Part shown: one piece after another, positions 45,601 through 51,092 of the stretch
Layout of the letters: each line of letters begins with the position of its first letter
How positions within the stretch are numbered: the stretch's first letter is position 1
Origin: Micromonospora okii
Lineage (GTDB): Bacteria > Actinomycetota > Actinomycetes > Mycobacteriales > Micromonosporaceae
DNA length: 64,000 bases
Direction: 5' to 3'
Assembly (NCBI RefSeq): GCF_020884795.1
Contig: NZ_BBZF01000021.1
Coordinates: 210,507-274,506 of the forward strand
Notes under the pieces: generated by a model
Told to the model about the DNA's origin: nothing
The model's database searches: none
Seen by the model: only the letters and a program-made list of their open reading frames with translations
Program-made: the position numbers and the translations under genes

Positions 45601-48442
45601 TGCCGTGCGCCTCGACCGCGTCCACGTCGGCCGCCGTCAGGCCGGCGGCGGCGAGCGCCCGGCGGATCACCCGCTGCTGGGCCCTGCCGTTCGGCGCGGT
45701 CAGGCCGTTGGACGCGCCGTCCTGGTTGATCGCGCTGCCCCGCAGCACGGCGAGGACGCGGTGCCCGCGCTCGCGGGCCACCGACAGCCGCTCCAGCACG
45801 ACGACGCCCGCGCCCTCGGCCCAGCCCGTCCCGTCGGCGGTGGACGAGAACGCCTTGCACCGCCCGTCGGGGGCGAGCGCCCGTTGCCGGGAGAACTCCA
45901 GGAACGTCCCGGGGGTGGCCATCACGGTCGCGCCGCCGGCCAGCGCCATCGAGCACTCGCCGGACCGCAGCGCCTGCGCGGCCAGGTGCACCGCCACCAG
46001 CGACGACGAGCACGCCGTGTCCACGGTCACCGCCGGCCCCTCCAGGCCGAACACGTACGACACCCGGCCCGACGCCACGCTCGACGCCGACCCCGTGCTT
46101 CCGAAGCCCTCCAGCTCCGGCGCGTCCGCGCCGACGCCGTAGCCGTGGCCGAACACGCCGGTGAAGACCCCGACGTCGGTGCCCCTCAGCGACAGCGGGG
46201 CGATGCCGGCGCGCTCCAGCGCCTCCCACGAGGTCTCCAGCAGCAACCGCTGCTGCGGGTCCATCGCCAGGGCCTCGCGCGGCGAGATCCCGAACAGCGC
46301 GGCGTCGAACATCCCGGCGTCGCGCAGGAAGCCGCCCTGGTCGGTGTACGAGGTGCCGGCGCGCCCGGGGTCCGGGTCGAAGAGGCGGTCCAGGTCCCAG
46401 CCCCGGTCGTCGGGGAAGTCGGAGACCGCGTCGACCCCGTCGGCCACGAGCCGCCACAGGTCGTCGGGCCCCGCCACGCCGCCGGGCAGCCGGCAGGCCA
46501 TGCCGACGATCGCGATGGGCTCGTCGGGGTCCGCCGCCGGGACCGGCTCGGCGTCCGGCCCGGCGTCGCCGAGGAGGTCGGCCCGCAGGCGGGCCGCCAG
46601 AGCCGCCGGGGTGGGGTGGTCGAAGACGACGGTGGTGGGCAGCCGCAGCCCGGTGCTCGCCGTCAGCCGGTTGCGCAGCTCGACGACGGCCGCCGAGGTG
46701 AGGCCCAGGTCGCGGAAGGCGCGGTCGGCGGGGAGCGAATCCGGTCCCGGGCGGCCGAGCACGGCGGCGGCCTGCGTGCGGACCAGCTCCTCCAGCAGCG
46801 CCGTGCGGTCGCGCTCGGTCAGCCCGGAGAGTCGGTCGGCCAGCGCCGCCGCGACGGCCGGGTCGGGCTCGTCGGGGGGCGTGAGGGCGTCGTGGTACTC
46901 GGTCGCCGCGTACACGAGCCGACCGGGCTGGTCGGCCAGGAGGTTGCGGCGGATCTTGCCCGACGCGGTCCGGGGGATGCTCTCGACCTCGTGGACCCGT
47001 TCGGGCACCTTGTAGGCGGAGAGCTGCTCGCGGCACCGGGCCAGCAGGGCCTGAACGTCGAACCCGTCGGGGCCGGGGATCACGTACGCGACCGGCACCT
47101 CGCCGAGCGTGTCGTGCGGCGCGCCGGCCACCGCCGCGTCGGCGACGCCCGGTACGGCGCGCAGCACCGCCTCCACCTCGGCGGGGTGGATGTTCTCGCC
47201 GCCCCGGATGACGAGTTCCTTGATCCGGCCGCAGATGGTGAGGTAGCCGGCGTCGTCGCGCCGGGCCAGGTCGCCGGTGCGGAACCAGCCGTCGGGGATC
47301 GCCGCGGCGGTCGCCTCGGGGCTGTCGTGGTAGCCGACCATGACGTTCGGCCCCCGGACCCACACCTCCCCCTCCGCGCCGACCGGGGCGTCCTCCCCGG
47401 TGGCGGGGTCGACGATGCGGACGTCGACGCCCGGCACGGGCAGGCCGCAGGAGCCGTCGACGCGGGCCCCGTCGGGCGGGTTCATGGTGATGGCCCCGCA
47501 CGTCTCGGTGCTGCCGTAGGCGTCGATCAGTGGAATCCCGAAGAGCTGCTCGAAGTCCCGGCGCAGGCCGGAGCCGAGGACCGCTCCCCCGGCCAGGCCG
47601 ATCCGCAGGCTCGGCGCGGTGAACTCGGCCTGCCGGGCGGCCTGCACCAGGTGGTGGTACGTCGTGGGCACGCCGGCCAGGAAGGTCGGTGCCTCCTCGC
47701 GGAGGGCCCTGAGCACGTCCTGCGTCGAGCTGCCGTCCATGATCCGGGCGGTGGCGCCGACCACGGTGACGGAGAGGACGCACGCGATGTGCGAGAGGCT
47801 GTGGAACAGCGGGAGGGGCCAGAGCACCCGGTCCCGCTCGGTCAGCCCGGGGATCGGCACGTAGCACGAGGCGACGGACCAGAGGCAGTTGCGCTGCGTC
47901 GACAGGACGCCCTTGGGCCGGCCGGTCGTGCCGGACGTGTAGAACATCCAGGCCACGTCGTCGAGGCCGAGGTCGTCGCGGGCGGGCCGGGCCGGCTCGC
48001 GCACGGCCAGTTCGTCGTACGGGTGGGCCCCGGCCGGGATCGGGCCGTCGCCCGTGACCAGCAGCGTGAGCTGCGGCGCGGACGGGAGCCGGTCGGCCCG
48101 CGCGGCGTCGGTGACGACCACCGTGGCGCCGCTGTCGGCCAGCAGGTACTCCAGTTCGGGCAGCGACGAGGCGGGGTTGAGCGGCACCCCGACGCCGCCC
48201 GCGCGCACGATGGCGAGGCAGGACTCCACGGCGGCCACCGTGTTGCCCAGGCAGATGGCCACCCGGTCCCCGCGCCGGACGCCGAGGCCCGCCAGGTGTC
48301 CGGCCAGCCGGCGCGTCCGCGCCTCGAGGTCGCCGTAGGTCACCGCCCGCCGGTCGTCGGCGAAGGCCACCTTGTCGGGAGAACGGGCCGCGTTCTCCTG
48401 CAGTACGACGGGCAGCGGCTTGATGAGATCGGCGCGCACCAT
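33668..48442 (-). CDS. rifA: Type I modular PKS, RifA-like (adenylation loading module, modules 1, 2 and 3)
   Basis: 4924 residues. The loading module is an AMP-forming acyl ligase (YTSGTTGRPKG near residue 170, RTGDLARR and RGGENIHPAE near 415, PRTASGKIRR) plus ACP (Ser in GLTSA near 582). Such a module activates a free aromatic acid; in RifA it is AHBA. Module 1: KS1 near 812, AT1 (YASH near 1355), a DH1 lacking its middle, KR1 (TGGTGTLG near 1924, LDD), ACP1 near 2229. Module 2: KS2 near 2460, AT2 (GHSIGE near 2927, HAFH near 3027, malonyl type), no reductive domain, ACP2 near 3275. Module 3: KS3 near 3510, AT3 (YASH near 4057), dead KR3 (GGAEGLG near 4494, Ser at the Tyr position near 4635), ACP3 near 4804, docking tail. 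Start chosen: ATG 48440-48442 with AAAGGA 8 nt upstream. A GTG 14 codons earlier overlaps the P450 stop (GTGA) and is an alternative. Confidence 0.93.
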   Translation of the reverse strand: MVRADLIKPLPVVLQENAARSPDKVAFADDRRAVTYGDLEARTRRLAGHLAGLGVRRGDRVAICLGNTVAAVESCLAIVRAGGVGVPLNPASSLPELEYLLADSGATVVVTDAARADRLPSAPQLTLLVTGDGPIPAGAHPYDELAVREPARPARDDLGLDDVAWMFYTSGTTGRPKGVLSTQRNCLWSVASCYVPIPGLTERDRVLWPLPLFHSLSHIACVLSVTVVGATARIMDGSSTQDVLRALREEAPTFLAGVPTTYHHLVQAARQAEFTAPSLRIGLAGGAVLGSGLRRDFEQLFGIPLIDAYGSTETCGAITMNPPDGARVDGSCGLPVPGVDVRIVDPATGEDAPVGAEGEVWVRGPNVMVGYHDSPEATAAAIPDGWFRTGDLARRDDAGYLTICGRIKELVIRGGENIHPAEVEAVLRAVPGVADAAVAGAPHDTLGEVPVAYVIPGPDGFDVQALLARCREQLSAYKVPERVHEVESIPRTASGKIRRNLLADQPGRLVYAATEYHDALTPPDEPDPAVAAALADRLSGLTERDRTALLEELVRTQAAAVLGRPGPDSLPADRAFRDLGLTSAAVVELRNRLTASTGLRLPTTVVFDHPTPAALAARLRADLLGDAGPDAEPVPAADPDEPIAIVGMACRLPGGVAGPDDLWRLVADGVDAVSDFPDDRGWDLDRLFDPDPGRAGTSYTDQGGFLRDAGMFDAALFGISPREALAMDPQQRLLLETSWEALERAGIAPLSLRGTDVGVFTGVFGHGYGVGADAPELEGFGSTGSASSVASGRVSYVFGLEGPAVTVDTACSSSLVAVHLAAQALRSGECSMALAGGATVMATPGTFLEFSRQRALAPDGRCKAFSSTADGTGWAEGAGVVVLERLSVARERGHRVLAVLRGSAINQDGASNGLTAPNGRAQQRVIRRALAAAGLTAADVDAVEAHGTGTVLGDPIEAQALLATYGRGRDSGRPLWLGSLKSNIGHTQAAAGVAGVIKMVQALRHGVLPATLHVDAPTPEVDWSAGAVELLTEAREWARDGRPRRAGVSSFGASGTNAHVIIEEAPEEPAAEDAVPPGVVPLVVSAGTAASRAAQASRLAAFLDADAPLAQVAGALVSGRAVLGERAVVVAASREEALTGLGALAGGGTAPGVVTGSVDAPGRVVWVFPGQGSQWVGMGRELLDSSPVFAARIAECAEALGPWIDWSLVDVLRGEVDLLDRVDVVQPASFAVMVGLAAVWSSVGVRPDAVVGHSQGEIAAACVAGALSLDDAARVVALRSRAIAATLSGRGGMASVALSEEDVAPRLEPWAGRVEVAAVNGPSSVVIAGDAEALDEALDVLAGQGARVRRVAVDYASHSRHVEDIRDTLAEALAGVEARAPRVPFYSTVAGEWVADAGVVDGGYWYRNLRSRVGFGPAVADLARQGFGVFVEVSAHPVLVQSIAEVGQVVATGSLRRDDGGLRRLLLSMAELFVRGVAVDWAALLPPVSARVDLPTYAFDRQHYWLLPTRSATDAASLGQAAADHPLLGAVVSLPNSAGFTATSRWSPRSQPWLADHAVADAVLVPNATLVEVAIRLGDLAATPVLAELTVDAPVVLPRSGGRDIQAVVGEPDGTRRRAVDIYSRATDAPLDAPWTRHAHGTLAPATPAATPADAGAAATDVGLDDAASRDADRYGLHPALLDAAARTVVPDGTLPSVWTGVTLLASGATALRVRPGATSERGTALALTDPTGRPVMTVDAVLGTPFSPEQAGIGGALPHDALFRVEWAPLPLPTVERALDIVPVATAGDVAASAAAAPDVLLYEAVAADPRASVDAALALLQAWLGEPALAATRLAVVTGDSDELAAAAVWGLVRSAQSEHPGRIVLVDLDDAARPALPAALGSGEPQLRLRGGVAAVPRLARAVPDVAGERRPLDPDGTVLITGGTGTLGATTARHLVAAHGVRHLVLVSRRGHAPELRDELTAMGASVTVTACDTADRAQLEAVLAAVPAAHPLTAVVHTAGVLDDGVLTELTPERVDTVLRPKVDAALHLHELTRGLDLAAFVLFSSAAGVLGNPGQGNYAAANACLDALARQRHRLGLPAVSLAWGYWSTVSAMTRHLGAADLRRNRRTGMTGLAAAEGMALLDATLTAADTFVAAKLDVPALRAAAAAGEPVAPLLRGLAPTPRPAAAGAPGPAPLAERLAALADAERAEAVLDLVRRHAAEVLGHASADAVHPGRSFKDAGFDSLTAVELRNRLSAATGLTLSPTMVFDYPKPAALAEHLRALLLGGPARRAAEPAAPAATPDEPIAIVAMACRFPAGVRSPEDLWRVVAEEIDAVTEFPRDRGWDTERLYHADPDHAGTTYVRHGAFLDDAAGFDAAFFGISPNEALAMDPQQRLLLETSWETFERAAIDPTTLAGEDVGVFVGVNSHDYSMRTHRASGVEGFRLTGSSGSVISGRVAYHFGFEGPAITVDTACSSSLVALHMAAQALNRGECTMALAGGVMVMGTVETFVEFSRQRGLAPDGRCKAFADGADGTGWSEGVGVLLLERLSEARRRGHQVLAVVRGSAVNSDGASNGLTAPNGPSQQRVIRRALAAAGLDAADVDAVEAHGTGTTLGDPIEAQALLATYGQERPADRPLWLGSVKSNIGHTQAAAGVAGVIKMVMAMRYGLLPRTLHVDRPSSAVDWSAGAVALLTEARDWPETDRPRRAGVSSFGIGGTNAHVVLEAAPEPATPVPGSETAAPGPETVEPEPESARFPVPVLVSARTRAGLRGQAGRLARFLDERPDVRLADAAHALATARAHLDHRAVVLASDRERLRADLDAVERGAESPAVVSGTPVTGRLAILFTGQGSQWAGMGRELAETFPVFRDAFAAACAAVDAHLDGHAARPLRDVVLSPDGELLDQTMYTQGALFALETALFRLVESWGVRPDLLAGHSIGEITAAHVAGVLGLAEAARLVAARGRLMQALPPGGAMVAVQATEAEVAPLLARADGVVCVAAVNGPDAVVLSGDADAVLAAAGELAGRGRKTKRLPVSHAFHSPLMAPVLDEFRAVAAELSFRPAALPVVSTLTGALAEDGQLGTPDYWVDQARGAVRFGDAVTSLSGHGATTFLELGPGGALAAAALAVLGGPEQSCVATLRRHGAETTDLVTALAGLHVRGVAVDWAALLGRRAAAVGAELPTYAFQHQRYWVDADDDPAPGGGSTEPVAGSPQPVSGSPAAPVARRVVPGGEATGDAIVDRLAGKAVAEQLRVLMELVRESTAVVLGHRGSDGIDEEQPFKTLGFDSLSAVKLRNRLRDFTGIDLPSTLVFDYPTPALLTAHLRAELLGERPAEPAPTATVAASDEPIAIVAMSTRLPGGVDSPEELWNLLLEGRDAVSGFPLDRGWDLDGLYHPDPANPGTSYTRSGGFLYDAAQFDAALFGISPREALAMDPQQRLLLETSWEALERAGIDPLSVRGADIGVFTGIVHHDYVTRLRQVPDEVQGYVMTGTASSVASGRVSYVFGFEGPAVTVDTACSSSLVAMHLAAQALRSGECSMALAGGATVMASPDAFVEFARQRGLSADGRCKAYADGADGTGWAEGVGVVLLERLSAARERGHPVLAVLRGSAVNQDGASNGLTAPNGPSQQRVIRSALANAGLSPADVDAVEGHGTGTALGDPIEAQALLATYGRGRDSGRPLWLGSLKSNIGHTQAAAGVAGVIKMVQALRHGVLPATLHVATPTAQVDWSSGAVEVLTEAREWPGGDRPRRAAVSSFGASGTNAHVIIEEAPLDEAAPAPAEPVPAGVVPLVVSARSGGALAGQAGRLAAYLKNSDEVPLAAVAGALVSGRAALAERAVVVAGSADEALTGLGALARGENTPALVRGSVDAPGRVVWVFPGQGSQWVGMGRELLDSSPVFAARIAECAEALGPWIDWSLVDVLRGEVDLLDRVDVVQPASFAVMVGLAAVWSSVGVRPDAVVGHSQGEIAAACVAGALSLDDAARVVALRSRAIAGTLSGRGGMASVALSEEDVAPRLETWAGRVEVAAVNGPSSVVIAGDAEALDEALSALEGQGARVRRVAVDYASHSRHVEDLRDTLAETLAGISASAPEVPFYSTVTGEWVADVGVVDGGYWYRNLRSRVGFGPAVAALAGQGFGVFVEVSAHPVLVQSIAEVGQVVATGSLRRDDGGLRRLLLSMAELFVRGVAVDWAALLPPVSARVDLPTYAFDRQHYWLHEADATTDPDGEGADSDFWAAVEHADLDSLAALLGTAATDQRAALDTLVPVLADWREKRRESSTAEKLRYHVTWQPLDREVTGVPGGRWLVVVPSTRQDDALLAELAEQGLGMVLLEVGDEDRSRERLAERLTDVLATHDLTGVLSLLALDGRTQDPTVVAATTLTLVQALGDGNATAPLWCVTRGAVNIGIQDALTAPAQAAVWGLGRAVALERPDRWGGLVDLPATSDPRTAQYLLGVLNGAAGEDQIAVRRSGVYGRRLARKPAPEPAGDSGWTPRGTVLVTGGAEGLGRHASIWLAHSGAERLVVTTTAHAPGDSVAELRAELAGLGLDTAVESCADGDRDALAALLTATPPEQPLTAVVHAADITQTSSVDDTGERDLAGVFAVKVDTAMWLDELFEDTPLDAFVVFSSIAGVWGGGGQGPSGAANSVLDALVEWRRARGLRATSIGWGALDEVGVGMDEAALAQLRRRGVLPIAPPLAVTAMVQAVRGNEKFVAVVDMDWGAFIPAFTSVRPSPLFADLPEAKAALAASQPDGENGDTAASLADSLRAVSDSEQNRILLRLVRGHASTVLGHGGAEGIGPRQAFQEVGFDSLAAVNLRNSLHAATGLRLPATLIFDYPTPEALVGYLRAELLREPEDDLAGREDDLRRALASVPIARFKEAGVLETLLGLADADGAAPQASPPAAADDAELIDELDIAGLVQRALGSAS
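35821..36868. repeat. Near-identical AT segment, copy in module 3
   Basis: About 1050 bp matching 43930-44977 (offset 8109) with few differences by eye. It covers the AT3 catalytic region and the post-AT linker up to the sequence LPTYAFDRQHYWL. A second, shorter shared stretch lies in the KS near 37160-37480. Confidence 0.75.
43930..44977. repeat. Near-identical AT segment, copy in module 1
   Basis: Partner of 35821-36868. It covers AT1 and the post-AT linker. The matching KS stretch is near 45260-45585. Confidence 0.75.
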
Positions 48443-48480
48443 GCCGCGGGTCCTTTCGAATTGCTCGCTGAGAGGAACGC

Positions 48481-49674
48481 TCACCAGGCGACGGGGAGGC
48501 TCTTCACCCCGAAGACCGACCCCCGCAGCCGTAGCGGCACGTCGTCGGCCGGTACGGCCAACCGGAGGTCGGGGAACGCCTGGAGGAGGGCCGACAGGCC
48601 GGCGCGCAGCTCGACGCGCGCCAGGTTCTGGCCGAGGCACTGGTGGATGCCGAAGCCGAAGGCGACATGGCCGGAGGTGTCCCGGTCGATGTCCAGCTTC
48701 GCGGGGCACCCGAACTTGGCGGGGTCACGGTTGGCCGCGGGGAGCGAGACCGTGACGCTGTCCCCCTTCTTGATCACCTCGCCCTTCAGCGTGACGTCCT
48801 CCAGCGCGGTGCGGTGCATCTCGTACTGGTTGACGGTGATGTACCGCAGCAGCTCCTCGATCGCGGCGTTGAGCTTCGTCGGGTCCGCGCGCAGCGCCGC
48901 CAGTTGGTCCGCGTGGTGCAGCAGCGCGAAGACGCCGACGGCGAGCGCGCTCTCCGTGGTCTCGTAGCCGGCGAAGAGCATGAGCGTGACGAGGTTGCGC
49001 AGCTCCTCCGTGGTCAGCTCCCCGTCGGCGACGAGGCGGCTGATGAGGTCGTCCTCCGGCTGCTTGCGCTTGCGCTCGATGACGTCCTCGAAGAAGGCGC
49101 CCACCGCCTCGTAGGCGGCGGCGGTCTCCGCCGGGTCCGCGTCCTGGTCGTGGAAGAGGGCCGGGGCGTACGCGTACCGGTCGCGTTCCTCGTACGGCAG
49201 GCCGACCAGCTCGGAGAGCGACCTCAGGACGAGCGGCTGGGCGAAGGTCTGCACGAGGTCCGCCGGGGCGCCGTGCGCGCGCATGGCCTCGACCTGCTCG
49301 GCGGCGAAGGACTCGACGCGCGCCGCCAGCAGGCCCGCCCGGCGGGCGGTGAACTCGCCGGTGAGCAGGCGGCGGTACCGGGTGTGGCCGGGCGGGTCCA
49401 TGTGGATGAACATCCCGGGGATCTCCGGGTGGGTCGGGATCACCTGCCCCTGGTGCGTGACGGGGAAGTGCCCGACGGAGCAGCTGTGGCTGAACCGCGG
49501 GTCGCTGAGGACCTCGCGCACCAACTCGTAGCTGGAGACGATCCAGCCGACGTGCCCGTCCGGGTAGACCATCCGCGCGAGCGGGCTCTCCCTGCGCAGC
49601 GAGTCGAAGACCGGGGGCGGGTCGAACTTGTCGGTCCGCGCCCACGGCACCTCGAAGGAAATGGCCTCGGTCAT
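48481..49674 (-). CDS. Cytochrome P450 monooxygenase, Rif-Orf0-like
   Basis: 397 residues, the usual size of a soluble bacterial P450. It has the I-helix motif FAGYETTE (oxygen activation), the K-helix ExxR in EELLRY, and the haem-binding loop FGFGIHQCLG with Cys346 as thiolate ligand. It should hydroxylate or oxidise a small molecule using ferredoxin partners that are not encoded here. It sits immediately upstream of rifA on the same strand, 38 nt before the chosen rifA start. In the Amycolatopsis rifamycin cluster a P450 called Rif-Orf0 occupies this place after rifS and rifT, so a tailoring role on the ansamycin is the best guess. The exact substrate cannot be read from the sequence. ATG at 49672-49674 with AAGGA 5 nt upstream. 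Confidence 0.88.
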   Translation of the reverse strand: MTEAISFEVPWARTDKFDPPPVFDSLRRESPLARMVYPDGHVGWIVSSYELVREVLSDPRFSHSCSVGHFPVTHQGQVIPTHPEIPGMFIHMDPPGHTRYRRLLTGEFTARRAGLLAARVESFAAEQVEAMRAHGAPADLVQTFAQPLVLRSLSELVGLPYEERDRYAYAPALFHDQDADPAETAAAYEAVGAFFEDVIERKRKQPEDDLISRLVADGELTTEELRNLVTLMLFAGYETTESALAVGVFALLHHADQLAALRADPTKLNAAIEELLRYITVNQYEMHRTALEDVTLKGEVIKKGDSVTVSLPAANRDPAKFGCPAKLDIDRDTSGHVAFGFGIHQCLGQNLARVELRAGLSALLQAFPDLRLAVPADDVPLRLRGSVFGVKSLPVAW

Positions 49675-49719
49675 GGAATCCTTCTCACTCAGGACAGTTA
49701 CGGGCGGGCGGAGAAATCG

Positions 49720-49935
49720 TCACTCGGCGATTCTCGTGCGGTACGTCCACCGAAACACCGCGACCTCGCAGCCGTCCACCGTCTCGCTTTCCCCGTCGCG
49801 GACGAAATGCTCGTAGCCGGCCCCGTGGCGAATCTTCAGCGTCTGCCCCAGCTCCCCCGCCGGGACACTGCGGTCCGCCGCCGCCAGCTCGGCCGGACCG
49901 CCGCTCAACCTGATCCTCACTGATGTCGCGCTCAT
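49720..49935 (-). CDS. Small DUF5988-like protein
   Basis: 71 residues, no signal peptide or membrane segment. The C-terminal half carries the pattern YEHF...DG...FRWTYRTRIAE, which I associate with the actinomycete DUF5988 family of small proteins often found inside biosynthetic clusters; the function is unknown. ATG at 49933-49935 with CGGAG 7 nt upstream. An upstream in-frame extension to 50112 is possible but would cross the palindrome at 50049-50068 and has no clear ribosome site. It lies 45 nt upstream of the P450 and is probably the first gene of the P450-rifA to rifE transcript. I do not recall a counterpart at this place in the Amycolatopsis cluster. Confidence 0.6.
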   Translation of the reverse strand: MSATSVRIRLSGGPAELAAADRSVPAGELGQTLKIRHGAGYEHFVRDGESETVDGCEVAVFRWTYRTRIAE

Positions 49936-50132
49936 CACGATCTCCGACTCCCGCCGGGCCGCACCGCCCCGGCACGCGGGCACGACGCGACCACCCCGAA
50001 ATGGTTTGCTCTGCCTTGAAAGGAGATACGACCAGTCGGCTTGCAATTGACCTGCAACGATGCAGGTCGCTATTCCTAAATTCAGCCTAGACGAGCCGTG
50101 ACGACCCGACATCCCTCACGCTGGTAGGGCCC
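49936..50132 (-). promoter_or_regulatory. Intergenic control region upstream of the DUF5988-P450-PKS genes
   Basis: 197 bp without a gene, clearly richer in A and T than the flanks. It contains the perfect palindrome at 50049-50068. A promoter for the downstream synthase genes is expected here, but I could not pick one convincing -35/-10 pair; a TTGCA-rich stretch on either side of the palindrome is the most promising area. Confidence 0.45.
50049..50068. promoter_or_regulatory. Perfect 8-bp inverted repeat, candidate operator
   Basis: GACCTGCA, a 4-nt spacer ACGA, then TGCAGGTC. It lies 65 nt after the rifT-like stop and 114 nt before the DUF5988-like start. It has no T tract, the stem is only moderately GC-rich and the surroundings are AT-richer, so a repressor or activator site for the PKS operon is more likely than a terminator. 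A weak rifT terminator cannot be excluded. Confidence 0.4.
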
Positions 50133-51092
50133 TCACCGGCCGAGATGGACCGGCTGGCCGGTGCGCGCCGACTCGTAGGCGGCCTCGACGATGCGCGCCG
50201 CGCGCAGCCCGGCCGCGCCGTCCGGGCCGTTGCCCTGCTCGGTCTCGAACGCGGCGACGAAGTCCTTCACCATCACCGAGTACAGGTCGACCCCGCCCGG
50301 CTCCCGCCGTTCGTCGCCGGTGGCGGCGTCGAACCCGCCGAGCAGGCGCGGGCAGGCGTCGTACTCGACGCTCGCCCGGTCGCCGACGAAGGTCACGGCC
50401 GGCCCGCCGTCCGCGGCCAGGCTGTGGCTGCAGTCGAACGACGCGACCACCCCGCCGCGGTACCGCACCGCGACGACCGCCGCGCTCTCGACGCCCGGCT
50501 CCGCGCTGAGCGCTTCGTTGGTCTGCGCGTACACCTGCTCGGCGGGGTCGCCGCCGAGCACCGCGTCCACCAGGTCGAGCAGGTACGGCAGGTTGGCGCG
50601 CAGCGCCCCGCCACCCGCCCCCGGCCGGGTGGTGTACGACCCGTGCACGGTCGTCAGGGTGCCGACGACGCCCTCGGCGATGCCCCGGCGCACGGCGGCG
50701 AACGCCTCGCTGAAGTAGGCCGGGGAGGCGAACCTGAGGCGGACGCCCCCCATGTCGCAGGAGTCCATGATGGCCTTGACGTCCTTCGCGCTGGTGGCCA
50801 GCGGGTACTCGCACAGCACGTGCGCCTCCGCCTCGCCCGAGCGCTCGATCAGTTCGACGTGCCGGTCGGCCTCGCTGGTGACCACCACGGCGTCGGGCAT
50901 CGAGGCGAACACCTCGTCCCAGTCGTCCAGGTAGGTCACCCCGAGCCGGTCGGCCAGGGCCCGGCCGCGCGCCGGGTCACCGGGCGGGGCGTCGGGATCG
51001 GCGGTGACCAGGTCGACGCCGGGCAGGTCGCGCAGCAGCCGGACGTAGGTCTCGGCGCGCTCGTGGGCGAACGACAGTACGGCGACCTTCAT
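50133..51092 (-). CDS. rifT: Gfo/Idh/MocA oxidoreductase-like protein, RifT-like, probable pseudoenzyme
   Basis: 319 residues with the overall Gfo/Idh/MocA pattern (N-terminal Rossmann half, C-terminal alpha/beta half). The residues that normally act are changed. The glycine-rich loop is VLSFAHERAET (residues 5-15), the EKP motif reads CEYP (Tyr96), and where the family has GGGxLxDxGxH this protein has GGALRANLPY, giving Ala166 and Tyr170 for the Asp and His. ATG at 51090-51092 with AAGGAGG just upstream. The start overlaps the stop of the preceding gene by 4 nt (ATGA), so translation is coupled. The symbol is by position: in the rifamycin cluster rifS-rifT-orf0 precede rifA. Possible roles are a non-catalytic partner of the RifS-like enzyme or a dehydrogenase with altered chemistry. 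Confidence 0.72.
   Translation of the reverse strand: MKVAVLSFAHERAETYVRLLRDLPGVDLVTADPDAPPGDPARGRALADRLGVTYLDDWDEVFASMPDAVVVTSEADRHVELIERSGEAEAHVLCEYPLATSAKDVKAIMDSCDMGGVRLRFASPAYFSEAFAAVRRGIAEGVVGTLTTVHGSYTTRPGAGGGALRANLPYLLDLVDAVLGGDPAEQVYAQTNEALSAEPGVESAAVVAVRYRGGVVASFDCSHSLAADGGPAVTFVGDRASVEYDACPRLLGGFDAATGDERREPGGVDLYSVMVKDFVAAFETEQGNGPDGAAGLRAARIVEAAYESARTGQPVHLGR

Noticed and set aside
48443..48709. Longer N terminus for rifA
   Set aside because: The extra residues are the P450 3' end read in another frame and are Arg/Pro-rich. The ligase homology begins at the chosen ATG, which has a ribosome site.
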